From positions 248,001-312,000 of the forward strand of contig NZ_SLWL01000002.1 of assembly GCF_004342915.1 (NCBI RefSeq): DNA of 64,000 nt. The letters run 5' to 3'. Shown here piece after piece: positions 36,517 through 43,494 of this stretch. The DNA comes from Camelimonas lactis (GTDB lineage: Bacteria > Pseudomonadota > Alphaproteobacteria > Rhizobiales > Beijerinckiaceae). The first letter of the stretch is position 1; the number at the start of each line of letters is the position of its first letter. The translations under genes and the position numbers were made by a program. The notes under the pieces were generated by a model, which made no database searches, was not told the origin of the DNA, and worked only from the letters and a program-made list of their open reading frames with translations.

Positions 36517-37173
36517 ATGACGCGCAAACGCATCGGCGTGCTGATCTCCGGTCGCGGCTCCAACATGGAGGCGCTGCTGGCCGCCGCCAGCGATCCGGCC
36601 TTTCCGGCCGAAATCTCGCTGGTCATGTCGAACAGGGCCGACGCCGCCGGGCTCGTCACCGCGGCCAGCCAGGGCGTCGCCACCGCCGTGGTCGATCACC
36701 GTCCTTATGGCAAGGATCGCGAAAGCTTCGAGCGGGCGCTGGACGCGCGCATGCGCGACGCCGGCGTGGAGCTGGTGTGCCTGGCCGGCTTCATGCGCGT
36801 GCTGACGCCGGTGTTCGTTGGCGCGTGGGACGGCCGCATGCTGAATATTCACCCCTCGCTGCTGCCGGCCTACACCGGCTTGCACACCCATGAGCGGGCG
36901 CTGAACGACGGCGTGCGCGTGCATGGCTGCACGGTGCATTTCGTCACGCCCGTGCTCGACGTCGGGCCAATCATCGCCCAGGCCGTGGTGCCGGTGCGGG
37001 CCGGCGACGACCCGGACAAACTCGCCGCCCGGGTGCTACGCCAGGAACACCGGCTGTATCCGCGCGCGCTGGAGCTGATCGCCAGCGGCGCCGCATGGCT
37101 CGAGAACGGCCGGGTGATGTACCAGGACGCGCAGGCCATGGCCCGGGCGACGGTTTTCGCGGACGAAACCTGA
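36517..37173 (+). CDS. purN: Phosphoribosylglycinamide formyltransferase
   Basis: A 218-residue 10-formyl-THF-dependent enzyme for step three of purine synthesis. RIGVLISGRGSNMEALL is the nucleotide-binding start. The catalytic triad is visible as Asn and His in LNIHPSLLPAYTGLHTH and Asp in LDVGPIIAQA. It is directly downstream of purM and followed by a strong terminator. Confidence 0.96.
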   Translation: MTRKRIGVLISGRGSNMEALLAAASDPAFPAEISLVMSNRADAAGLVTAASQGVATAVVDHRPYGKDRESFERALDARMRDAGVELVCLAGFMRVLTPVFVGAWDGRMLNIHPSLLPAYTGLHTHERALNDGVRVHGCTVHFVTPVLDVGPIIAQAVVPVRAGDDPDKLAARVLRQEHRLYPRALELIASGAAWLENGRVMYQDAQAMARATVFADET

Positions 37174-37249
37174 CGGCGCCAGACGGCGCGGATCTGCGCC
37201 GCGCGACCGCGCCATGCGCATGCCGGCCTGCCCCCTTGTCCAGACCATA

Positions 37250-37281
37250 AAAAACCCGGTGGGCTCACCCACCGGGTTTTT
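37250..37281. terminator. Bidirectional Rho-independent terminator
   Basis: ACCCGGTGGG (37254-37263) pairs with 37268-37277 around a CTCA loop, flanked by A5 on the left and T5 on the right. It sits between convergent purN and the small Cys-containing protein gene and can end both transcripts. Confidence 0.92.
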
Positions 37282-37304
37282 GTTGTCAACTCTTGCGCGC
37301 TGGC

Positions 37305-37661
37305 TCAGATCGGCCGCTTCAGCTTGCAGTAGTCGATCGCCTCAAGGCCCTTGGCCTGGGCGCTGTCGTTGAAGTAGCCGGTCCGGCGGAAGGCGTTCAG
37401 CTCATCCTTCGTCATGTTGGCGATGGTGCGCCGGGCGTAGCAGCTGCACGGCGTGTGCACCGCCTCACGGGTCGTGCCGAGCAGGCGCGACTGGGTGATG
37501 AGGCACGCGTCGAAGGCGCGCAGGGTAATCTCATACGGCGTCAGTTTCGCCGCCGTGGGATCATTTGGCGGCAACTGGTTCACAGCCCTGGGGTTGCCGG
37601 CGGCATGCGCGGCGGCGGAAGCAACGAGGAACCCGATAAACGACAAGGTCGTGATGCGCAC
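37305..37661 (-). CDS. Small exported four-cysteine protein of unknown function
   Basis: 118 residues starting at a GTG with AGGAGAG 5 bases upstream. Residues 1-20 form a signal peptide ending AHA-AG. The mature part (about 98 residues) has cysteines at 53, 72, 74 and 112, the middle two in PCSCYARRTI, a spacing that would allow two disulfides. MTKDELNAFRRTGYF suggests a helical C-terminal half. No family is recognised. It resembles short periplasmic proteins of Hyphomicrobiales with no assigned role. Confidence 0.8.
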   Translation of the reverse strand: MRITTLSFIGFLVASAAAHAAGNPRAVNQLPPNDPTAAKLTPYEITLRAFDACLITQSRLLGTTREAVHTPCSCYARRTIANMTKDELNAFRRTGYFNDSAQAKGLEAIDYCKLKRPI

Positions 37662-37700
37662 GATTGCTCTCCTGCTCCCCGAACGGGAGCGGCTCTGTTC

Positions 37701-37877
37701 ATGATGACACAGGCTGAGCCGCCGCCCCGGCGAACCGGAGCGCGCCCCAAGGCCGACGCCGCCAGGACGCCGCCCCGTCGCAGACGTAAACCCGAAAAAC
37801 CGCACCGGCATGCCGGGATTTACGCCGAATACTGCAACAAGCGGTATGAGCCGCCCCTTTCGACCCGTCAAGCGTAG
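37701..37877 (+). CDS. Possible 58-residue basic protein
   Basis: An ATG 10 bases after GGGAG opens a frame coding for a Pro/Arg/Lys-rich N-terminal part and the ending HAGIYAEYCNKRYEPPLSTRQA. It stops 5 bases before the ndk stop codon on the other strand. The composition of the first 40 residues could arise from any GC-rich sequence, so coding status is doubtful. Confidence 0.3.
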   Translation: MMTQAEPPPRRTGARPKADAARTPPRRRRKPEKPHRHAGIYAEYCNKRYEPPLSTRQA

Positions 37878-37882
37878 GTCGA

Positions 37883-38305
37883 TTAGCCTACGATCTCGTT
37901 ACCGGCGAAGAACTGGGCGATTTCAACCTTCGCGGTTTCCGGCGCATCGGAGCCATGCACGGAATTCTCGCCAACCGACTTCGCGTACAGCTTGCGGATG
38001 GTGCCCTCGGCGGCGTTCTCGGGGTTGGTGGCGCCCATGACTTCGCGATAGCGCGCGATGGCGTTGTCGCCTTCCAGCACCTGCACGACGACCGGAGCGG
38101 AGATCATGAAGTCAACCAGTTCGCCGAAGAAGGGACGCTCGCGGTGAACGCCGTAAAATTCCTCGGCCTGGGCGCGGGTCATCTGGATGCGCTTCTGGGC
38201 GACGATGCGCAGGCCGGCCTTTTCGATGACGGCGTTGACGGCGCCGGTCAGGTTGCGGGCGGTCGCGTCCGGCTTGATGATGGAGAAGGTGCGCTCGAGG
38301 GCCAT
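37883..38305 (-). CDS. ndk: Nucleoside diphosphate kinase
   Basis: A 140-residue enzyme equalising NTP and dNTP pools by transferring the ATP gamma-phosphate through His117 (NSVHGSD). [11 protein letters not shown] at the N-terminus, [14 protein letters not shown] and [14 protein letters not shown] are standard signatures. A good promoter lies about 50 bases upstream. Confidence 0.98.
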   Translation of the reverse strand: MALERTFSIIKPDATARNLTGAVNAVIEKAGLRIVAQKRIQMTRAQAEEFYGVHRERPFFGELVDFMISAPVVVQVLEGDNAIARYREVMGATNPENAAEGTIRKLYAKSVGENSVHGSDAPETAKVEIAQFFAGNEIVG

Positions 38306-38351
38306 GCGTAATACTCGTCCAGAAGTGAGAGAAAGACAGAAAAGTCAGGCC

Positions 38352-38380
38352 TTATAGCCGCGCGCCCACGCTGCGGCAAG
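38352..38380 (-). promoter_or_regulatory. Sigma-70 promoter of ndk
   Basis: On the minus strand CTTGCC (-35, 38375-38380) is followed by 17 bases and CTATAA (-10, 38352-38357), close to the alphaproteobacterial consensus CTTGAC-N17-CTATAT. Transcription would start near 38345, giving a leader of about 40 bases. Confidence 0.65.
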
Positions 38381-38593
38381 CAGCGCCGCCGCCGCATGGC
38401 GGCTGATTCCCACGCCGGCATCACGGCCGGCGGCGACGCGGCGGCCGCCAGATTTTCCGGGTCACATCAGCGTATTCGACTTAAATCCAGCTTGTAACCA
38501 GCGCCGCCAGCCCGTTCATTACGGCGTGCAGGCTGCAAAACCGGAAGGATTTCCGTTCCGGCGAGATACGAAAGCTTGCGCGTGGAGACAATC

Positions 38594-39022
38594 ATGCTTC
38601 CAGTCATCTTTCGCGGCGCCGTCGCCGGCATCGGACTTCTCACCGCCCTGGGCGCCACGGGCGCCATTGGCCAGACCGCTGACGTCAACGGCGTCTGGCT
38701 CACCAGCTCCGGCGACACACGCGTGAAGATCAGCCCATGCGGCGGCGCGTGGTGCGGCTTGATCGTATGGACCCGCAACGGCGCCAGGGACGCGAAAAAC
38801 CCGGATCCGGCGAAGCGTGACCGGAGCCTTGCCGGCGTGCAGATGATCTCCGGCATGAAGCGCGGCGCCGACGGCAATTACTCCGGCCAGCTGTACAACC
38901 CCATGGACGGCAAGACCTATACAGGCAAGCTGCAACCGGTCAGCGCGACGGAGCTGAAGCTGAAGGGCTGCGTCATGGGCGGCCTGATCTGCAAGAGCCA
39001 GACCTGGACGCGCGTGCAATAG
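38594..39022 (+). CDS. DUF2147 family exported protein
   Basis: A 142-residue protein with a signal peptide (residues 1 to about 27, ending IGQT). The mature domain VNGVWLTSSGDTRVKISPCGGAWCGLIVW, then LYNPMDGKTYTGKLQ and LKGCVMGGLICKSQTWTR, matches the small lipocalin-like DUF2147 family, whose members often carry paired cysteines as here. Function is unknown. The ATG at 38594 follows GGAG by 6 bases; in-frame TTG and GTG codons up to 18 bases earlier are less likely. Confidence 0.85.
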   Translation: MLPVIFRGAVAGIGLLTALGATGAIGQTADVNGVWLTSSGDTRVKISPCGGAWCGLIVWTRNGARDAKNPDPAKRDRSLAGVQMISGMKRGADGNYSGQLYNPMDGKTYTGKLQPVSATELKLKGCVMGGLICKSQTWTRVQ

Positions 39023-39065
39023 GGGCGTTTGAACACACGGGCGGCGGCGCCGGAAGCCCGCCGCG

Positions 39066-39836
39066 TCAGTCGCTCTCGCGCAGGGCCTGGACGACGCGCG
39101 CCTCAAGAACCTGCGGCTTCTTCAGCACCAGCGCGCCGCGGGTGCGCTCGATCAGGTCTTCCTGCGACATGTGGGTGAATTCGCGCGTCACCTGCTCGCG
39201 CCGGCAACCGATCCGGGCGGCGAGCACGTGGTGGTAAGGCGGCGGCGTCACCACCCGCTCGCCTTCGTGGCCCGGCCGCGGCGTCGACAGGCGCAGCAGC
39301 TCCGAATAAAGCCGGTGGCGCAGGTCGAGCACCGACTGCTCCATCAGCCGGGCGTTGAGTTCGCGCACCCGGCCCGCCAGCATGCGCATGACCCGCTCGG
39401 AGAGCGCGGGCGAGGCGTAAACCATTTCACGGAAAACCGGCGCCGGGACAATGCAGGCTTCCCCACGGGTCAGCGCCGTGACATTGGCCGAGCGCCCCAC
39501 CCCGTCGATGGCTGACAGTTCGCCAAAGAACTGTCCGCCCCGCATTTCCCCCAGAATGATCTCCTTGCCCGCCAGGGTGCGGTTCAGGATGCGCACGTCG
39601 CCGGCGACAATGAAGAACACGTCGGTGGAGCTGTCCTCGAAGTCGACGAGGATTTCGTCGACGTCGAACTTGCGCCACCGGCAACGCGGCTCGAAAGGCG
39701 CCAGATCAAGTCCGGTGTCCTTGAAGAATGGAATGCGGGAGAAGGATATCAACGTGCGGACCCCTGGAGCCGGCCGGTTACGCAGCGGCAATTCCACGCA
39801 ATCCGTCAACCGCCTCTCGCCAGACCTCCGAAGCAT
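39066..39836 (-). CDS. Crp/Fnr family transcriptional regulator
   Basis: 256 residues. A cyclic nucleotide-binding-like beta-roll domain (about 40-150, with GDVRILNRTLAGKEIILGEMRGGQFFGELSAIDG) is followed by a long dimer helix (SERVMRMLAGRVRELNARL). A winged helix-turn-helix comes last (HHVLAARIGCRREQVTREFTHMSQEDLIERTRGALVL). No cysteine cluster for an Fe-S sensor is visible. The ATG at 39836 has no Shine-Dalgarno and the first ~28 residues look non-conserved, so the true start may be downstream at a TTG. Confidence 0.87.
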   Translation of the reverse strand: MLRRSGERRLTDCVELPLRNRPAPGVRTLISFSRIPFFKDTGLDLAPFEPRCRWRKFDVDEILVDFEDSSTDVFFIVAGDVRILNRTLAGKEIILGEMRGGQFFGELSAIDGVGRSANVTALTRGEACIVPAPVFREMVYASPALSERVMRMLAGRVRELNARLMEQSVLDLRHRLYSELLRLSTPRPGHEGERVVTPPPYHHVLAARIGCRREQVTREFTHMSQEDLIERTRGALVLKKPQVLEARVVQALRESD

Positions 39837-39986
39837 GGGAAACGCCCGCGCCGCGCCGGAATCGGCTCGCGCATACGTCTCATGATCCGTGATTGACGCG
39901 CATCGTCGTTTCCCGTGGCGGTTGCGTCAAGCCTGTGACGCTTCTGAACGCCTGTCTCCGCTAAAAAACCGGCGTCGCACGAAAAA

Positions 39987-40012
39987 ACCCGACGGGGCGC
40001 GCCCCATCGGGT
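39987..40012 (-). terminator. Rho-independent terminator after the 71-residue membrane protein gene
   Basis: ACCCGA-C-GGGGC pairs with GCCCC-A-TCGGGT (one mismatch) and is followed on the minus strand by TTTTTTC. It lies 52 bases after the small gene at 40064, and upstream of the Crp/Fnr gene on the same strand. Confidence 0.8.
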
Positions 40013-40063
40013 CCAGAAAATTCGCATCATGCAAGGGGGGCCAGCCTGGCCGCCCGCCACGCG

Positions 40064-40279
40064 TCAGACGCGCACGACAGCCACCCGTGTCTTTGCGAGC
40101 CCATGCTGGGCGGTGCAGGCGACGCCCTCCAGGCAGGCTGGCGGCGCGGACACCACCCCGGGACGGCCGCCAGCGCCGGAAAAGGCGCGCACCGACGTCT
40201 GCGCCAGCACCAGCGTCCCGAGGACGAGGCAGAAAAGCACCAGAAACAGCGCATCGGTGGACAGGCGACGGACGATCAT
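40064..40279 (-). CDS. Small single-span membrane protein of unknown function
   Basis: 71 residues starting MIVRRLSTDALFLVLFCLVL: two Arg then a 17-residue hydrophobic stretch, either a signal anchor or an uncleaved signal peptide. The outer part has Cys49 and Cys55 (PPACLEGVACTAQ). No Shine-Dalgarno is clear; a GTG three codons upstream is an alternative. The dedicated terminator just downstream argues that this region is transcribed. No family recognised. Confidence 0.55.
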   Translation of the reverse strand: MIVRRLSTDALFLVLFCLVLGTLVLAQTSVRAFSGAGGRPGVVSAPPACLEGVACTAQHGLAKTRVAVVRV

Positions 40280-40365
40280 GGGAACCACTGCGAATCAACA
40301 ACTTATCAACAGGAATAGATAGATGGCGGCAGTGGGCGCAAGCGTGACGCAAACACGGCGACACT

Positions 40366-40379
40366 TTGACATAGGTCAC
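40366..40379. promoter_or_regulatory. FNR/FixK-like half-conserved box
   Basis: TTGAC-ATAG-GTCAC matches the FNR/FixK palindrome (TTGAY-N4-RTCAA) at nine of ten defined positions. It lies in the divergent space between the small membrane protein (minus) and the ABC-F gene (plus), near a Crp/Fnr regulator gene. Chance occurrence is possible. Confidence 0.35.
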
Positions 40380-40613
40380 TGGCACTACATGAGAATGCAG
40401 TTTTGTTCACGCAGGTGCGCGTAGTCAGGCGTCCAGGGCGCATCAAATCGCGCCAGATGGCGCACCATGCGTCATCCACAGCCTGTCAACCACCTTCGTG
40501 GGCCACGACGCGGCGACGACCTTGCAGCGCCGCGACGGCTGGAGGCGCGCCGGCGCGCGCCCAGGCGGTTTCACGACACGCCCAGACGGTTTTTGCGACT
40601 TGCGCGACGGCGC

Positions 40614-40634
40614 GGCCGGGGCCAAAACCCGGCC
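40614..40634 (+). promoter_or_regulatory. Hairpin directly abutting the ABC-F start codon
   Basis: GGCCGGG (40614-40620) pairs with CCCGGCC (40628-40634) across a 7-base loop, and the ATG follows at once at 40635. No free Shine-Dalgarno is present, so initiation probably requires opening of this stem. Upstream, 40280-40613 holds no credible gene. Confidence 0.5.
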
Positions 40635-42503
40635 ATGCTTACCATCAGCGACCTGACCTACCGTCTCGGCCCCCGCATCCTGTTCGACAGCGCCAGCGCC
40701 GCCATACCGGATGGCGCGCGGGTCGGCTTCGTCGGTCGCAACGGCGCCGGCAAGTCCACCCTGTTCCGCCTGCTCACCGGAGAGATTTCCTCCGAAAGCG
40801 GCGCGTTCTCCCTGCCCCGTCATCGCCGCATCGGCGCGGTGGCGCAGGAAGCGCCTTCCGGCCCCGAGCCGCTGGTGGAGGTGGTGCTGGCGGCCGATAC
40901 GGAGCGCGCGGCGCTGCTGCGCGAGGCGGAGACGACAACCGACCCGATGCGCCGGGCCGAGATCGAGACGCGGCTGGTGGACATCGACGCCCATTCCGCA
41001 CCGGCTCGGGCGGCGGCCATCCTTCACGGCCTCGGCTTTGACGCGGAAGCGCAACTGCGGCCCTGCTCCTCCTTCTCCGGCGGCTGGCGCATGCGCGTGG
41101 CGCTGGCGGCGGTGCTGTTCGCCGAACCGGACCTGCTGCTGCTGGACGAGCCGACCAACTATCTCGATATCGAAGGCACGCTGTGGCTCTACGACTTTCT
41201 CGGCCGCTATCCGCACACGGCGCTGGTGATCAGCCATGATCGCGAACTGCTCGACGAGGCGGTGGACCACATCCTGCACCTCGACCGGGGCAAGCTGACC
41301 CTGTATCGCGGCGGCTACACCTCATTCGACCGGCAACGCCGGGAAAAGATGGCGCAAAACAACGCCCTGCGCGCCAGACAGGAGAATGAGCGCAAGCACA
41401 TGCAGGCGTTCGTCGACCGCTTCCGCGCCAAGGCGACCAAGGCGCGGCAGGCGCAGTCACGGCTGAAGCGGCTGGAGAAGATGGAGCCAATCGCCGCCAT
41501 GACCGACGAGGCGGTGCTGCCGTTCAGCCTGCCGGGTCCCGAGCGGCCGCTGTCGCCGCCGATCATCGCCATGGAGGGCGTTGCCGCCGGCTATGGCGAG
41601 CGCGTGGTGCTGAAGAACCTCAACCTGTCGATCGCGCCAGACGACCGCATCGCCCTGCTCGGCCAGAACGGCAATGGCAAATCCACCTTCGCCAAGCTGC
41701 TCGCCGGCTCGTTGCAGCCGCTCTCCGGCGCCATGGCCCGTTCGGGCAAGCTGGAAACCGCCTTCTTCGCCCAGCACCAGCTCGACGTGCTGCGCATCAA
41801 CGACACGCCGTTCCAGCACGTGGCCGTGCTGATGCCCGGCGCGCCGGAGGCGAAAATCCGCGCCCGGGCGGCGCAGATGGGTTTTCCGGGGCAGAAGGCG
41901 GACACGCCGGTGTCGTCGCTCTCCGGCGGCGAGCGCGCCCGCCTCACCATGGGTCTCGCCGCCTTCCACGGGCCGCACCTGCTGATCCTCGACGAACCGA
42001 CGAACCACCTGGACATCGACAGCCGCCAGGCGCTGATGGAGGCCATCAACGACTATCCTGGCGCGGTGGTGCTGGTGAGCCACGACCGCTTCCTGGTCGA
42101 GGCCTGCGTCGACCGGCTGTGGCTGGTGGCCAACGGCTCGGTGAAACCATTTGATGGCGATCTGGATGACTACCGGGCCCTGGTGCTCGGCGGCGCCGAC
42201 GCGGGCAAACCCCGCGCCGACAACCAGGGCAACGAACAGGCGGAGCGCCGCCGGCAGGCGGCGGAGCGCCGCCAGGCCCAGGCGCCGCTGCGCAAGCGGC
42301 TGGAAGCGCTGGAGGCGCGGATCGAGAAGCTGACCACCGCCGTCAACAAGGTCGACGCGGCGCTCGCCGAAGGCGACGCCTTCGCGAAGAATCCGGCGAA
42401 GGCGGCGGAGCTGGCGAAAATGCGGGCCGACGCAGCGGAGGCCATAGCCACCGCCGAGGAGGAATGGCTGGAGATCTCGTCGCAGCTGGAGAGCGGCGGC
42501 TAA
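40635..42503 (+). CDS. ABC-F family ATPase (Uup/YheS-like)
   Basis: A 622-residue soluble protein with two ABC cassettes and no membrane domain. Walker A motifs are GRNGAGKSTLF (about 35) and GQNGNGKSTFA (about 345). Signature motifs are FSGGWRMRVALA and LSGGERARLTMG, and both Walker B sites end LDEPTN.LDI. The ABC-F linker lies between (about 240-300) and a Lys/Arg/Ala coiled coil forms the C-terminus as in Uup/YheS. Such proteins act on the ribosome during stalled translation. Confidence 0.93.
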   Translation: MLTISDLTYRLGPRILFDSASAAIPDGARVGFVGRNGAGKSTLFRLLTGEISSESGAFSLPRHRRIGAVAQEAPSGPEPLVEVVLAADTERAALLREAETTTDPMRRAEIETRLVDIDAHSAPARAAAILHGLGFDAEAQLRPCSSFSGGWRMRVALAAVLFAEPDLLLLDEPTNYLDIEGTLWLYDFLGRYPHTALVISHDRELLDEAVDHILHLDRGKLTLYRGGYTSFDRQRREKMAQNNALRARQENERKHMQAFVDRFRAKATKARQAQSRLKRLEKMEPIAAMTDEAVLPFSLPGPERPLSPPIIAMEGVAAGYGERVVLKNLNLSIAPDDRIALLGQNGNGKSTFAKLLAGSLQPLSGAMARSGKLETAFFAQHQLDVLRINDTPFQHVAVLMPGAPEAKIRARAAQMGFPGQKADTPVSSLSGGERARLTMGLAAFHGPHLLILDEPTNHLDIDSRQALMEAINDYPGAVVLVSHDRFLVEACVDRLWLVANGSVKPFDGDLDDYRALVLGGADAGKPRADNQGNEQAERRRQAAERRQAQAPLRKRLEALEARIEKLTTAVNKVDAALAEGDAFAKNPAKAAELAKMRADAAEAIATAEEEWLEISSQLESGG

Positions 42504-42863
42504 GCGCGGACGCTTCGCCATACGGCGGCTGCCCCCTGGCCAGGCCCAGCAGCAAGATGGCCGCGTGCCTTTTTGCCATTCAACAGGCGGCGGCCGCGCT
42601 TCGCCCGGGCGACGCCGCCATGACAACCCTGACCGCGTCATGGCCGCTTGCCGCGGGCGCCCACGCGCCGCCGACCGGGGGCGACCATTTGCACGAGCCA
42701 GCGTTCGTGGATGGCTTTCGTGGATGGCCAGAACGCGCGCGTCATGACCCGGCGGGGGCGTGATCAGCGCTCGGGGGGAGCCTTGTGGGCGACCGGATCG
42801 CCGGCGTGTCGTGGGTGATCGCGGCGCCGGCAGGCGTCCGAGGCGGGACGCAGCGCCGTCCGG
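42504..42863. other. Convergent intergenic space, ABC-F to lipoprotein gene
   Basis: 360 bases with no recognisable gene. The 11-base word TCGTGGATGGC occurs twice 13 bases apart near 42710. Several short GC dyads exist but none has a U tract; no terminator could be assigned to either gene. Confidence 0.4.
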
Positions 42864-43397
42864 TCATTCGACGATGCGCACCAGCTTGTTGTCGGAGAAC
42901 AGATAGACCTTTTTTCCGGTCGGCTCCTGATACAGCACCTGAACCTCGCGTTGCCCCTTGCCGCTGCCGCCAACCAGCACGTCGACCGGCGCGCCTTTGG
43001 CGGCGACCAGGGCGCATTCGCTGATCCCCGGCACGATAGCGGCCGGAGCCGGGCCGGCGAACGGCTGCGAGCAGGTTCCGTCAGCGCGCAACACCGGCCC
43101 GTAATTGGGCGCAGGGGCTGGCGAACTGTAAACCGAGGTTCCGGATGGGCCGGTCTGCTGGGCATGGACGCCGCCCGAGCCGACTGACGCCGAGGCGCTG
43201 CGGTCATTGGCGACGCCAATGGCGCTGATGTTGTAGGAGCAGCCCGCCAGCGCGACCGCCAGCGCCGGCGCGATCACCGCCGCCACGCGGCGCTGACCCG
43301 CGCGGCGTTCCCCAACCATGGTTGGGACGAGACTGGCCAAACCGGGCTGCGAGCGATCAAACTGCGCGTGATCCAACTGCACCTGATGATCCTTCAT
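42864..43397 (-). CDS. Putative lipoprotein of unknown function
   Basis: Up to 177 residues. A hydrophobic stretch (RRVAAVIAPALAVALAGCSYN) ends in a lipobox LAGC at Cys53 counted from the long start. If the in-frame ATG at 43319 is used, the signal begins MVGERRAGQRR, as expected for a lipoprotein, and the protein has 151 residues. That ATG lies inside a 16-bp palindrome (43311-43326). Neither start has a good Shine-Dalgarno. The mature part is Ser/Ala/Gly-rich, then a compact C-terminal domain ending VQVLYQEPTGKKVYLFSDNKLVRIVE. Family not recognised. Confidence 0.7.
   Translation of the reverse strand: MKDHQVQLDHAQFDRSQPGLASLVPTMVGERRAGQRRVAAVIAPALAVALAGCSYNISAIGVANDRSASASVGSGGVHAQQTGPSGTSVYSSPAPAPNYGPVLRADGTCSQPFAGPAPAAIVPGISECALVAAKGAPVDVLVGGSGKGQREVQVLYQEPTGKKVYLFSDNKLVRIVE
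43311..43326. repeat. 16-bp perfect palindrome over a candidate start codon
   Basis: CCCAACCATGGTTGGG contains the ATG at 43319 of the lipoprotein gene on the minus strand. If the downstream start is used, the palindrome could hide it in RNA; otherwise it may be a protein-binding site or chance. Confidence 0.45.
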
Positions 43398-43494
43398 GTG
43401 GTTGCGGAAAGGGCGCGACGTTTTTCAGACGCGCTTCCCGGGCGTTGTCCTGTCCCTCCGGCCGGACGCGTTCGCGCTGGCGCGGGACGCAGCC

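Noticed and set aside
37701-37877. Confident call of a 58-residue gene before ndk
   Set aside because: Kept only as a low-confidence feature: composition is that of random GC-rich sequence except for the last third, and no family or conservation evidence is available.
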